A DNA stretch of 64,000 nt from Hymenobacter metallilatus (GTDB lineage: Bacteria; Bacteroidota; Bacteroidia; Cytophagales; Hymenobacteraceae). Within the stretch, counting starts at the first letter, position 1; every line of letters starts with the position of its first letter. The notes under the pieces are model-generated. The model was not told where the DNA came from, ran no database searches, and was given only the letters and a program-made list of their open reading frames with translations. Location: NCBI RefSeq assembly GCF_003944705.1, contig NZ_RWIS01000001.1, positions 682,001-746,000 of the forward strand, written 5' to 3'. Below are positions 32,956 through 41,760 of this stretch, piece by piece. A program made the translations under genes and the position numbers.

Positions 32956-33480
32956 TTACTGAAATGGGTCGAGGTAAGCCACCAGCACTGCCAGGGCTGC
33001 CAGGCCCGCCAGAATGGCCCACACTGGCCCACCCCAGATCAACAACCCCAGCAGCGAAACCGGCAGCACCACCAGCCCCAGCACACCTAACACCGTGGTA
33101 CCCAGCCCAACCTCCGTTGGCTGCCGGGGCCCGGCCGTACGGCGCACCGCCTGGGCGGCTGGTTTGCCGGGCCCTACCACCCCTTTGGTGCCCACCAGCG
33201 CCACTGCCCGCCGTAGCGGCCTTACCAGGCGACGACTGGTGTGGTTTGCTTTGCCAGAAGCCCGCCGCTTTACCTGCGCTGGCATCGGTTTTTCAACAGC
33301 AACACCCCCCAAACGAGCAGCAGAATCAGTAGCAACCAGGTGGCGGGGCGTTATATCTGTAGCAGGTCGAAACTGATAGGCCGACTGGCTACTGCGGCAG
33401 CTGGCGGCCAGCAGCCCAATTGTAACCACAGGCAACAAAAACCGCCACAAGCGGCGCATCAGGGGAGCAGAAACGGGCAT
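32956..33480 (-). CDS. Small lipoprotein with C-terminal hydrophobic region
   Basis: From the ATG at 33480 the product has 174 aa. Its lipoprotein signal ends LLAASC (cysteine 28), followed by a polar, Arg/Ala-rich middle section. Two closely spaced hydrophobic segments near the C-terminus (VLGVLGLVVLPVSLLGLLIWGG and VWAILAGLAALAVLVAYL in outline) look like membrane helices. The ATG at 33459 would also place the signal peptide correctly. I recognise no family with confidence; similar lipobox-plus-hydrophobic-tail proteins are common in Hymenobacter-type genomes. Its own promoter was not identified. Confidence 0.65.
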   Translation of the reverse strand: MPVSAPLMRRLWRFLLPVVTIGLLAASCRSSQSAYQFRPATDITPRHLVATDSAARLGGVAVEKPMPAQVKRRASGKANHTSRRLVRPLRRAVALVGTKGVVGPGKPAAQAVRRTAGPRQPTEVGLGTTVLGVLGLVVLPVSLLGLLIWGGPVWAILAGLAALAVLVAYLDPFQ

Positions 33481-33566
33481 GGGCAAAACCAATGTGGGGG
33501 CAAGATACACGGCTTGCCGGGGTGCTATACGCAGGTGGCCGCCTCCGCGCTGCCTGCTCAGTGGTT

Positions 33567-34031
33567 TCAGGGTAGCAGCAGCTGGCCCGGCCGCCCAAAC
33601 CAGCGCCGGTAGATAGGCCGCCGCCAGGCAAACTGCGCCCACATGGCCGGCCACAGCAGCCTATCAAGCAACCCCGAGCCGGCCGTATATTCCAGGTCCT
33701 CCACAATGTAAGTACCACCCCCGGGGGCGGGCTGCAGCAGGTGCCGATGCCGCCAATGGCGCAAAGGCGGCGGTAATTGCCGGCCCTCATCCACGAAGTA
33801 GTAGGTACCATCGGGCGTAGTGCCGTGGTCGGTGATAAGGGAAATCCAGCGGTAGCGCAACGGGCCGGCGCCTAGCTCAATGTGCACCTCGTCGCCGCGG
33901 TGGCAACCGTCGAAGCGCAGGAGCCGGAATGGCGGAAACGGCGGAGCCAGGGCCAGAAACAGCTCCCGGGTAAAGCCCTGCCACACCTGGGCAGGCGGGG
34001 CGGCAACGTGCGTACGGAGGTAGAGGTGCAT
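33567..34031 (-). CDS. SRPBCC-fold (START-like) protein
   Basis: The 154-aa product starts MHLYLRTHVAAPPAQVWQGF. This is the usual opening of the polyketide-cyclase / SRPBCC helix-grip fold, in which a beta strand is followed by the AP-x-x-VW helix. Later parts fit as well: GDEVHIELG, RYRWISLITDH, YYFVDEG, and a C-terminal helix ending RRPIYRRWF. The ATG at 34031 is preferred over a TTG two codons earlier. These proteins bind hydrophobic ligands; nothing here identifies the ligand. It is followed by a small zinc-ribbon gene upstream on the same strand, with 52 bases between. Confidence 0.8.
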   Translation of the reverse strand: MHLYLRTHVAAPPAQVWQGFTRELFLALAPPFPPFRLLRFDGCHRGDEVHIELGAGPLRYRWISLITDHGTTPDGTYYFVDEGRQLPPPLRHWRHRHLLQPAPGGGTYIVEDLEYTAGSGLLDRLLWPAMWAQFAWRRPIYRRWFGRPGQLLLP

Positions 34032-34083
34032 ACCCAACTAAACCCCCACCGGCGGCCCAGGGTTTTGCCGGAGCTGCGGCCCG

Positions 34084-34290
34084 CTACTTGGGCATAAACC
34101 AGTGCAGGTAGCCGCAGTTGTCGCACTCGTAGCAGATGGCTACGGGGTCAGCCCAATCGGGCGTCAGCAGGCTCAGCTTGTTTATTTGCACCTCGCGGCG
34201 GTGAAAACTCTGGTGCTGGCAGATAACACAGTGTAGCGGATTGCCTTTTATTTCTACCCGTACGGGTTGTGAAGCGCTGAATAGTCCCAT
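34084..34290 (-). CDS. Small zinc-ribbon protein
   Basis: The 68-aa product has two CxxC pairs, HCVICQ and CDNCGY, separated by about 30 residues. It ends YLHWFMPK. The arrangement is that of a small zinc ribbon, and the first strand (VRVEIKGNPLHCVIC) is well formed. The ATG at 34290 is the only suitable start. It lies upstream of the SRPBCC gene on the same strand and could be co-transcribed with it. Function unknown; nucleic-acid or protein binding are both possible. Confidence 0.75.
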   Translation of the reverse strand: MGLFSASQPVRVEIKGNPLHCVICQHQSFHRREVQINKLSLLTPDWADPVAICYECDNCGYLHWFMPK

Positions 34291-34434
34291 GCCAGATGCC
34301 GTGATTTTACTAGAATTGTGGTGGTGAGGTAGCTTCGCCGCTAAGGTGCGGTCCAGTAAATATGCAAGGATGGCGCTCCACCATTAAATCGGACGTTGCT
34401 TTCGTAAGCGTGAGGAACCCGCCCGGCTGCCCCT

Positions 34435-34617
34435 ATGACTCTGCTAACATTTGACACCCTCCCCGGCCGCCAGCTTCATCACGCGGGCCAAACCTACCCG
34501 TTTTGTAGTGGCACCGGCTACCTGGGCATGGCCCACAACCCGGCTCTGCACACCTCGGAAGATATGGAACGGGTGGCGGCATTATGTGTGCAATTTGCGG
34601 AATATGAGCATCAGTAA
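34435..34617 (+). pseudogene. Remnant of a PLP-dependent aminotransferase-type gene (N- and C-terminal pieces joined)
   Basis: The 60-aa frame begins with LPGRQLHHAGQTYPFCSGTGYLGMA. In outline this is the N-terminal segment of fold-type I enzymes of the 8-amino-7-oxononanoate synthase / aminotransferase class II group. It then continues ALHTSEDMERVAALC, which resembles the extreme C-terminal helix of the same enzymes. The roughly 300-residue catalytic core with the PLP lysine is missing. The simplest reading is an internal in-frame deletion. It cannot be an active enzyme. A short ORF by chance is less likely, because both parts look like the same family. Confidence 0.5.
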
Positions 34618-34662
34618 ATGTAGTCTGCCGACTATACTTACCACCCTGCTTAATTTTCGGCT

Positions 34663-35517
34663 ATGTTCACTAATTTCCTCATTCCATTACTGCTACTTTT
34701 CACGGACAAAAGTTCACCTACACATACAGTAGCTACTAGTGAATCTGTTGATTATGCTCAAGTGCCGGATGATTTATTTATCGGTCAACGTCTGTTACTT
34801 GGCTCGATGAGTATGGCCGATATCAGGCGGCGGCACATCAAAACTATTCGCAAGAAAACGGTTGGTGAAGATTATACTGAGTGGAGCATTGAGCAATTTG
34901 ATGAGCAGGGACACACCACTTACCGCCGCAACTGGCATCAGCGGCTACATCAGCCTGGCAGTGGATACAGCCAGTTTTTTGTTTGCAAATACGCTGCTGA
35001 TGGCAAACTACTAGCCGTATCATCAGTGGCTGACAGCTTGCAGAATCGTGTTATTCGGCGCTATGCGTACCGCTACACAAACCGGGGCCGGCTCAAAACA
35101 GCTGGTAATTACCGCCTCACGTATTATCTAGACGGTTTATTATGCTCCGTAACGGATGGCAGTGGCACCGAGCGGTATTTTTACAATCCGCAGGGGCAGC
35201 TCATTCAGATCAAATTTGGCGTCGAGCCCGGAGTGCTTGTATGTGGCAATACGACGGATGAGTGGCAAGGCGAATACAACGCCGACCATCTACTTACCCG
35301 TGAAACGCATATCGGGTTTGAAGGTCATACGTATCAACTCACGTACAACGCAGCCGGGCAGCTCACGCGCCGCACTTCATCAGATCCAACCTGGACCTAT
35401 GCGTGCACTTACACTTATCAGACTGGTTTAATTGCCCACACCACGGAAACCTACAGCGGCCGGGCATACGGGCAGGAAGTAACCCGCAATACTTCTTACG
35501 AATACGAACGGTACTGA
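34663..35517 (+). CDS. Secreted YD/RHS-like repeat hypothetical protein
   Basis: The 284-aa protein has a hydrophobic N-terminus (MFTNFLIPLLLLF). The body contains repeated patterns of aromatic beta strands such as RRYAYRYTNRGRLKTAG, RYFYNPQGQLIQIKF, YQLTYNAAGQLTRRT and YTYQTGLIAHTTETY. These resemble YD/RHS-type repeats, though the protein is far shorter than full RHS toxins and has no recognisable toxin tip. Base composition is visibly more AT-rich than the flanking genes, which suggests recent acquisition. It converges with the SNF2 gene, with 20 bases between. Function unknown. Confidence 0.7.
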   Translation: MFTNFLIPLLLLFTDKSSPTHTVATSESVDYAQVPDDLFIGQRLLLGSMSMADIRRRHIKTIRKKTVGEDYTEWSIEQFDEQGHTTYRRNWHQRLHQPGSGYSQFFVCKYAADGKLLAVSSVADSLQNRVIRRYAYRYTNRGRLKTAGNYRLTYYLDGLLCSVTDGSGTERYFYNPQGQLIQIKFGVEPGVLVCGNTTDEWQGEYNADHLLTRETHIGFEGHTYQLTYNAAGQLTRRTSSDPTWTYACTYTYQTGLIAHTTETYSGRAYGQEVTRNTSYEYERY

Positions 35518-35537
35518 TCCAGCCGGATGCTGCCACG

Positions 35538-38507
35538 TTACCCCAGCAGCTCCTCAATATCCTCCCGCGTGAGGCTTTTGATAATAGCCTCGTCGGTGGT
35601 GATGAGGTCGGTGACGAGCTGGATTTTCTTGTTTTGCAGGGCCAGGATTTTCTCCTCCACAGTGCCGCGGGTAATAAATTTGTAGGTGAATACCGTCCGC
35701 TGCTGCCCAATGCGGTGGGCCCGGTCCACGGCCTGGGCCTCCACGGCGGGGTTCCACCAGGGGTCCAGAATAAACACGTAGTCGGCGGCGGTGAGGTTGA
35801 GGCCCACACCGCCCGCTTTCAGGCTGATGAGAAACACCCGCAGCTCCTCGGTTTCCTGGAAGCGGGCCACCTCCAGGTGCCGGTCCCGGGTGTTGCCGTC
35901 GAGGTAGGCATAGGTAATCTGCCGCTCATCCAGAGCCGCCCGCACAATATCCAGGTGTTTCACAAACTGGCTGAACACCAGCACCTTGTGCCCCTCCGAT
36001 ACCACGCTCTTTACCATGCGTATCACCTCCCGCAGCTTACCCGACTCGTGGGCATAGTCCTCGTGGGCCATGCGGGGATGGTTGGCAATCTGGCGGAGCT
36101 TGGTGAGGCCCTGCAGCAGCATAAACTGGGTGCTGGCCGTGCCATGCTCCTCCAGGCTCTGCAGAATCTTGTTGCGGTAGAAGCTCTTGGTTTCCTCGTA
36201 ACAATGCTGCTGCTCCTCCGTCATGGGGCAGTAGCTGAGGTTCTCAATCTTCTCGGGTAGCTCCTTGGCCACCTGGGCCTTGTGCCGACGCAGAATGAAC
36301 GGCTTGATGAGAGCGTGCAGGCGGCGGGTTTTGCCCTCGTCCTTGCCCTTCTCAATGGGCTTAAGGAACTCCTTGCGGAAAAATGCCTGAGTGCCCAGCA
36401 GTCCCGGGTTGATGAACGACATCTGCGACCAAAGGTCCATGGTGCTGTTTTCCACCGGCGTACCCGTCAGAATCAGGCGGTGGCGGGAGTGCAGCTGGCG
36501 CACTGCCTGTGAGGTAGTGGAGCCGGGGTTCTTGATGGCCTGCGACTCGTCCAGAATTACGTAGTCGAACTTGTAGGTTTTGAGCAGCTCCGTATCCAGG
36601 CGCACAATGCCGTAGCTGGTCAGCACCACGTCGTAGTCGGCAAACTGCGCCACGTTTTTGTCCCGGTAGGTGCCGGTATAGATGAGCAGGCGTAGCGTGG
36701 GCGTAAATTTGAAGGACTCCGCCATCCAGTTGTACACCAGCGAGGTAGGCATTACCAGCAACGAGGCGGCCCCTTTGGCCGCGCCGGTTTCTTTGCGGTG
36801 CAGCAGCATGGCCAGCGTCTGCACGCTCTTGCCCAAGCCCATATCGTCGGCCAGGCAGCCGCCAAACTGGTATTCCTGCACAAAGTGTAGCCAGTTGTAG
36901 CCCGCCTTTTGGTAGGGCCGCAGCTCACCCCGGAACGAAGCAGGCATGGGCCGGTCTTCCACGGTCTCAAACTCGCGCAGCTTTTCCAGTTTCCGCGACA
37001 TCACCACGGTGGCCAGGTTGCCGTTCTGCAGGTCCGATACCAGGGCCAGATGGTGCTTGCGCAGGGTGAGGGTATGGTTGTGCTCCTCCGAGAAGGCAAA
37101 CAGCTCCAGATACTGCGTAAACCACTCCTCCGGAATAATGGCAATCTGCCCGTTGGGCAGCCGGAACTCGTGGCGCTTGTTGAGAATGTACGAGCGGAGC
37201 TTGATAAAAGGAATTTCGAACTCCCCGAACCGCACCGTACCGTGCACATCAAACCAGTCGCTGGTTTCCGTAATGCCCACCTGCACCGTTACGGCCCCGA
37301 TAAAGTAGTCTTTGCCCGAGTTGGCCCCTTGCTGCACGGTAAAGCCCAGGCGTACCAGCTCATCGGCGTGGTGGTGCAGCCAGCGGAAGGCAGTAGCTTT
37401 TTCCAGCACGGCCCGGCCATTACGCACTTCCAGAGCCCGGTCGGCCAGTTCGGCAATAATTTCCTGCTCCCGGTCGAGGTTGCGGATCAGGCGGTGGAAG
37501 ATGTAAGTATCTGCCTGTTTTTCCAGCTTCACGCACACCCGCTTATCGTGGGTGGTGTGCACGGTATGGTCGCCGTAGCGGAAACTCAGGTCGAAGTGGA
37601 TATGATCAGAGGGAGCCTCGGCCGTTGCCACCGCCCCACTGTGCGCACTACTGCGGCGGGCCACCGCAGCCCGGGCGGCCGGAGCAGTGGTTACCACCGT
37701 GGCGCGGGGCGCATCCGAAAACGTGAGCTGGGGCCGGGCCACATACCGCTCCGAGCGAATATCGAAGCCCCGGGCGTGCACATCGAACGACTCCACCAGG
37801 GGCGCCACGAAGCGCTGGAAGTAACTGTCCTCTACCTGCCGGGGAATTACAATGAACTTCTTGTTCAGGAACGGCTTGATTTTTTTGCCGTCCACGTCGT
37901 TGCGGAAGTTGTACAGCAGGTCGCCCAGTAGCATCCAGGCAGGCTGCTCACAGATGATTACCGCATTTTTATACTGAAAATCGAGCTTTTGCCCCTGGTA
38001 TTGGATGGTGGGGAAATAGTGGGTACTCTCCTCGTTACGCCGGAAGTGGAATAGCACCGAGGCCGGCTCCGGCGTTACGCTGATTTCACGCCAGGTGGGC
38101 TCCCCGTCTTTGCCCATAATAAACACGCACTTGCCCTGCAGCCGCTCCAGAATCTGCCCCATACGGTCTTGCACGTACTGGCAAATGGCCTCCTGCAGGT
38201 TCTTATCGCCCTTATCGGCGTCGTAAATCTTCAGGAAGAAGTCGGCGGGGGTAGTTTTTTTCGGCCAGAACTCCTTGATAACGGCATCCTGCTGAATCTG
38301 GTCGGTAAGGGCAATCAGCTCAAAATCAACTTCATCCAAGCCATCAGCAAACTCCGGGGCGTTTTTGGCCGATACCGTTTGGTGCTGAAGCGTAAGCTGG
38401 CCCCGCTGGTTACGCTGTACCACATAGGACTCGAATAGATAGCCCAGATACTCGTGCTCGAGTAAGGAATAAACAATTTGAAATGGCTGTGAAGTAGAGA
38501 CCTTCAT
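35538..38507 (-). CDS. SNF2-family DEAD/DEAH-box helicase
   Basis: The 989-aa protein has a long N-terminal region of about 500 residues without clear motifs. The SNF2 ATPase core follows: DDMGLGKSVQTL (Walker A), LLVMPTSLVYNW, DESQAIKNP (motif II), LTGTPVENSTMDLWSQM (motif III), VLVFSQFVKHLD and SLKAGGVGLNLTAADYV. The C-terminal motif VDRAHRIGQ (motif VI) completes it. This is the bacterial SNF2/HepA-like group, which acts on nucleic acid or transcription complexes as an ATP-driven translocase. It stands alone, with no nuclease or methyltransferase partner, so there is no reason to call it part of a defence system. The upstream AT-rich region (38508-38690) probably holds the promoter; TACCTTCG is near 38660. 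Confidence 0.9.
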   Translation of the reverse strand: MKVSTSQPFQIVYSLLEHEYLGYLFESYVVQRNQRGQLTLQHQTVSAKNAPEFADGLDEVDFELIALTDQIQQDAVIKEFWPKKTTPADFFLKIYDADKGDKNLQEAICQYVQDRMGQILERLQGKCVFIMGKDGEPTWREISVTPEPASVLFHFRRNEESTHYFPTIQYQGQKLDFQYKNAVIICEQPAWMLLGDLLYNFRNDVDGKKIKPFLNKKFIVIPRQVEDSYFQRFVAPLVESFDVHARGFDIRSERYVARPQLTFSDAPRATVVTTAPAARAAVARRSSAHSGAVATAEAPSDHIHFDLSFRYGDHTVHTTHDKRVCVKLEKQADTYIFHRLIRNLDREQEIIAELADRALEVRNGRAVLEKATAFRWLHHHADELVRLGFTVQQGANSGKDYFIGAVTVQVGITETSDWFDVHGTVRFGEFEIPFIKLRSYILNKRHEFRLPNGQIAIIPEEWFTQYLELFAFSEEHNHTLTLRKHHLALVSDLQNGNLATVVMSRKLEKLREFETVEDRPMPASFRGELRPYQKAGYNWLHFVQEYQFGGCLADDMGLGKSVQTLAMLLHRKETGAAKGAASLLVMPTSLVYNWMAESFKFTPTLRLLIYTGTYRDKNVAQFADYDVVLTSYGIVRLDTELLKTYKFDYVILDESQAIKNPGSTTSQAVRQLHSRHRLILTGTPVENSTMDLWSQMSFINPGLLGTQAFFRKEFLKPIEKGKDEGKTRRLHALIKPFILRRHKAQVAKELPEKIENLSYCPMTEEQQHCYEETKSFYRNKILQSLEEHGTASTQFMLLQGLTKLRQIANHPRMAHEDYAHESGKLREVIRMVKSVVSEGHKVLVFSQFVKHLDIVRAALDERQITYAYLDGNTRDRHLEVARFQETEELRVFLISLKAGGVGLNLTAADYVFILDPWWNPAVEAQAVDRAHRIGQQRTVFTYKFITRGTVEEKILALQNKKIQLVTDLITTDEAIIKSLTREDIEELLG

Positions 38508-38911
38508 GGTCGGTAACTAAAGTGCAGCGTTGAAATTAATATCAATTGCCAAATACTATATTTTATCCCAAAAAGTAAAATTTAATCCAAGAATAATTAC
38601 ATTATACAGATCAATATCCTGTATTTCATAGTCGGAATACCCTTTGCAGTCTACGAAGGTAACGTACTTATCTTTTCAGAGTTATACTTTCCAGCAAAGA
38701 AACAACCGCCTCACCTGCCTAAACAGGCAGACAGGGCGGTTGTTTCTTGTTTCTGGCAGTAAAATCAGGCTGGTGGCTGCCGCATGGGCACGCTATGCTG
38801 CCTCAGGCTGATGCCATCCAGACGAGTCGCCAACTCTATACCGACGGCCAGTGCCGCGGGGAGCAGCACGGATGCGTTGGGGGTGTGCTGCTCAGTTAAT
38901 GTACTGGAACC
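38508..38911. other. AT-rich spacer between SNF2 helicase and permease genes
   Basis: No gene is visible. The part next to the helicase start (about 38521-38690) is markedly AT-rich and is the likely promoter region of the helicase gene. A strong terminator for the permease gene lies at 38700-38746. The remainder shows nothing recognisable. Confidence 0.5.
38700..38746 (-). terminator. Terminator downstream of the LolC/E-like permease gene
   Basis: AAACAACCGCC and GGGCGGTTGTTT flank an inner CCTGCCT-AAAC-AGGCAG stem. Both ends are A/T-rich, so it could work in either direction. It lies about 165 bases past the permease stop codon. Confidence 0.75.
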
Positions 38912-40141
38912 TTACAGATTTTCGCGCAGGTCGAGGCTGGCCGCGTTCAGGGCAGGCCGGATGGATACGGCAATGGTAATGACCACAATGGCAATGCCCG
39001 TCAGAACAATATCCGAGAGCTGCATCTTCACGGGGTAGGAGTCGACCACGCTGGTAGCCATACCCATGCTCACAATATGGAAGGTTTGCTGCAGCCAGCA
39101 GATGCCTACTCCCAGCACCAACCCGGTTACGGCTCCCACCTGCGCTACAATAGCTCCCTCCAGCAGGAACACATTCCGAATAGTACGGGTGCTGGCACCC
39201 ATAGCCATTAGCACGGCAATGTCCTTGCGTTTGTCAATCACCAGCATGGAGAGGGAGAAGAAGATATTGATGCTGGCAATGAGCAGAATGAAGGCGAAAG
39301 TGATGAACACAAACATCTTCTCTACTTTAATGGCTTTGAGCAAGGACACATGCTGCTCATCGGAGTCGAGCACTTTGAAGTTGGCACCCAGCTGCTTTTT
39401 CAGGGCGTCTTTCACGTCGCTGATGTCGCGGCCGGGCGTGGCTTTCACTTCCAGAGCCGTGCGCCGGTTGCCGTAGCGCAGCAGGTCCTGAGCAAACTGC
39501 AGCGGCACAAAAATGTAACTATCATCAATGTGCTGCTCAATAAGGAACACGCCCCCGGCCAGAATATTCTGCTCGTTGAACGCCGTTTCAGGATTCATCG
39601 ACAGCGTTTTGCGGCCCGTGTTGCGCGGGTACAGCAGGTGCATGGGCGAGAACCGGTTGTCGAGGGTGATGCTGAGCTCGTGCTGCACGCCGGCTCCTAC
39701 CAGGGCGTAATCCATTCCGTCGCGGTGCAGCTGGTGGCTGCCATCCACAATAGCCGAGTCGATGTTGCTCTGCAGGTGGTAGTTATCGGATACGCCCTTC
39801 ATCTTCACCACCATCTGCCGGTCGCGGTACTGCAGCAGGGCGTTATCCTCAATAACCTCCGTTACCAGCCCTACGCCGGGGGTAGCGCGCAGCTTTACCA
39901 GCAGTGGGGCGCTCAGCTCAAACGACTTTCCTTTAACGGCGGTAATTACCAGGTCGGGGTCGGATTTGCCATAGAGGCTGCGTACCAGATCCTCCAGCCC
40001 GTTGAATACCGACAGCACAATAATCAGCGCCATCGTTCCCACGGCCACGCCTACCATGGAAATGTTGGAAATGATGCTGATAATGTTGCGCTTCTTCTTC
40101 GAGAGAAAATAACGCCGGGCAATGAGCAAAGGTACGTTCAC
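38912..40141 (-). CDS. ABC transporter permease of the LolC/LolE (FtsX-like) type
   Basis: The 409-aa protein has an N-terminal membrane helix after the typical leader IARRYFLSKKKRNIISIISNISMVG, a large periplasmic domain (about 50-265), and three C-terminal membrane helices with the FtsX signature (ERMFVFITFAFILL-like; DIAVLMAMGAS; FLLEGAIVAQVGAVTGLVLG). LolC/E moves lipoproteins out of the inner membrane with an ATPase encoded elsewhere. It is the third gene on this strand after rbfA and a methyltransferase. The rbfA-permease neighbourhood is common in Bacteroidota. Confidence 0.9.
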   Translation of the reverse strand: MNVPLLIARRYFLSKKKRNIISIISNISMVGVAVGTMALIIVLSVFNGLEDLVRSLYGKSDPDLVITAVKGKSFELSAPLLVKLRATPGVGLVTEVIEDNALLQYRDRQMVVKMKGVSDNYHLQSNIDSAIVDGSHQLHRDGMDYALVGAGVQHELSITLDNRFSPMHLLYPRNTGRKTLSMNPETAFNEQNILAGGVFLIEQHIDDSYIFVPLQFAQDLLRYGNRRTALEVKATPGRDISDVKDALKKQLGANFKVLDSDEQHVSLLKAIKVEKMFVFITFAFILLIASINIFFSLSMLVIDKRKDIAVLMAMGASTRTIRNVFLLEGAIVAQVGAVTGLVLGVGICWLQQTFHIVSMGMATSVVDSYPVKMQLSDIVLTGIAIVVITIAVSIRPALNAASLDLRENL

Positions 40142-40237
40142 GTGCGGGGCGCGGCGGCGAGGCTAGTTTAAGGGCGGTGAGTGAGGAAGAGGCAACCGGA
40201 TAATCAGGAGCAAGATACGCCGGCGGGCGAAAAAGGT

Positions 40238-41047
40238 CTATTTCCAGGCTTTCACAATCAGGCCCGTGCCCGATTCGTGGGTGGTGTTGGCATCGAACCA
40301 GTTCAGAACAAGGCAGAACGGGAAGGTAACCAGGTAATACAGGGGTAGCAACAGGAAAAACAACTTCGATTTGCCCAGCAGCAGAATGGGGTACTTCATG
40401 CTCAGACGCCAGGAAATCTGGCCCGGCTCGCCGTAGCTGTAGCGGGCCTCAATGCGCTCAAACCCGGCAGTGCGCAGCTTCTGCTGAATCTCATGGATGT
40501 TGTACCCGTCGCGCACGTGCTCTTCAATAAAGCTGGTCTCATCGTCGGAGTGTACATCGGAGCCGCCCTGGTCGGAGGGGGTAGAAATCAGCAGCATACC
40601 GCCGTCCTTGAGGGAGGCATGAATGTTTTTGAATACCTCTACGTCTTCCAGAATGTGCTCCATCACATCCACCGACAGGGCCAGATCGAAGGAGTTAGGC
40701 TGCTGGTAGAGCACCAGGTCCTGCACGGCAAACTGGGCATTGGTACGCCCGATCTGCCGGAAGAAGCGGTTGGAATCGGCCACCTGCTCATCCTTTACAT
40801 CCACGGCCAGAATCTGCCACTTGCGGCTCAGGCCCGAGAGCCAGTAGGTGTACTGCCCGTAGCCGGAGCCGGCATCCAGAATGGTTAAGGCGCTGTCGGT
40901 GCGGCCCTTCGACCACTGACGCAGCTCCCGGTGCACATGCCAAGTGCGCAGCAGCAGTAAATCGAGCAGATGATAAAACAGACGACGAAGCCAGGGCGTA
41001 CGGTTGAATACTTCGCCGAGCGACTTTTTAATCGGGTCGTAGTACAA
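40238..41047 (-). CDS. Class I SAM-dependent methyltransferase with C-terminal membrane segment
   Basis: Counted from a TTG at 41047, the protein has 269 aa. Motif I is ILDAGSGYGQYTYWLSGL, followed by AVDVKDEQ, DLALSVDVMEHILEDVEVF and GGMLLISTPS. The C-terminus has a hydrophobic stretch (FFLLLPLYYLVTFPFCLVL), so it may be membrane-bound, as in some lipid or quinone methyltransferases. An ATG at 41137 would add 30 residues (MKSEVVKRQQ...), but this extension lies inside a palindrome and is unlikely to be native. I therefore favour the TTG just outside the palindrome (LYYDPIKKSLGEVF). Substrate unknown. Confidence 0.78.
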   Translation of the reverse strand: MYYDPIKKSLGEVFNRTPWLRRLFYHLLDLLLLRTWHVHRELRQWSKGRTDSALTILDAGSGYGQYTYWLSGLSRKWQILAVDVKDEQVADSNRFFRQIGRTNAQFAVQDLVLYQQPNSFDLALSVDVMEHILEDVEVFKNIHASLKDGGMLLISTPSDQGGSDVHSDDETSFIEEHVRDGYNIHEIQQKLRTAGFERIEARYSYGEPGQISWRLSMKYPILLLGKSKLFFLLLPLYYLVTFPFCLVLNWFDANTTHESGTGLIVKAWK

Positions 41048-41055
41048 GGGAGAGT

Positions 41056-41149
41056 AACGGTGAAATTGTGAAGGGTGAAATTGTGAATGAAGCTGCTGCG
41101 AAAGGGCTTGCTGCCTTTTCACAACTTCACTTTTCACAATTTCACCGTT
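41056..41149. repeat. Junction palindrome between rbfA and the methyltransferase gene
   Basis: Arms 41056-41087 and 41118-41149 (32 bases each, two mismatches) are built from TGAAATTGTGAA-type units. On the minus strand the palindrome provides a 30-codon in-frame extension of the methyltransferase, and it abuts the rbfA stop codon. Confidence 0.85.
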
Positions 41150-41151
41150 GG

Positions 41152-41595
41152 CTATTCTTCGTCGTCGGCGAAGAGGCGGGGGCGTTTGGGGGCGGAGGCA
41201 GCATTATCCGTTGGATCGGTGCCTTCGGCCGGAGCCGGGGGAATGTGCAGGTCGCCGAATACCTTGTCCATGTGGGCAGCATAAGCGGCCGAGTCGTCGA
41301 GGAAAAATACCAGCTCGGGCACAATGCGCAGCTGCTTGCCCACGCGCTTGGCCAGGGCCTGCCGGATGGCTTTGGCGTTGTCTTTTACCAGGGCTTCCTG
41401 CGCAGCGTTGGACCCGTTGCCTCCCACCGTCAGTACGCTCAGATACACGCGGGCCACGCCCAGATCGGGTGATACGCGCACCAGACTGATGCCCGGCGGT
41501 AAGCCGGGAAAGAGGTGGGGCAGGTCGCGCTGAAATACGGCGGCCAGATCCTGCTGGAGTAAGCTGGCCACCTTTTGTTGTCGTTTACTTTCCAT
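41152..41595 (-). CDS. rbfA: 30S ribosome-binding factor RbfA
   Basis: RbfA binds the immature 30S subunit and helps 16S rRNA 5'-end maturation. The product has 147 aa from the ATG at 41595. It has the family start MESKRQQKVASLLQQDLA, then VRVSPDLGVARVYLSV and LRIVPELVFFLDDSAAYAAHMD. The acidic, Pro/Ala-rich C-terminal tail (about 25 residues) is longer than in the E. coli protein. An exact TATCTTTG box ends nine bases before the ATG. An upstream in-frame ATG would lie inside that box. Confidence 0.93.
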   Translation of the reverse strand: MESKRQQKVASLLQQDLAAVFQRDLPHLFPGLPPGISLVRVSPDLGVARVYLSVLTVGGNGSNAAQEALVKDNAKAIRQALAKRVGKQLRIVPELVFFLDDSAAYAAHMDKVFGDLHIPPAPAEGTDPTDNAASAPKRPRLFADDEE

Positions 41596-41604
41596 AAGAA
41601 GAGG

Positions 41605-41612
41605 CAAAGATA
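41605..41612 (-). promoter_or_regulatory. -7 box of rbfA
   Basis: TATCTTTG on the minus strand lies nine bases upstream of the rbfA ATG. It is an exact consensus match. Confidence 0.6.
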
Positions 41613-41760
41613 CCGTTTAGGCAGCATTAAGTGCACTGAGAAAAAGGAGGGTACCGAATCCGGGCCGGGGGTGGGTATAGCTGCCGGGTAGACGGGCGTG
41701 GTCTGGGGCACGCTGGCCCCTATCTTTGTTTTTCAGCTCACGCTTCACTGGCTTTCCACT

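Noticed and set aside
35538..38507. SNF2 helicase as part of a phage-defence system
   Set aside because: No nuclease, methyltransferase or PLD partner is adjacent; the neighbours are a secreted hypothetical and a LolC/E-type permease.
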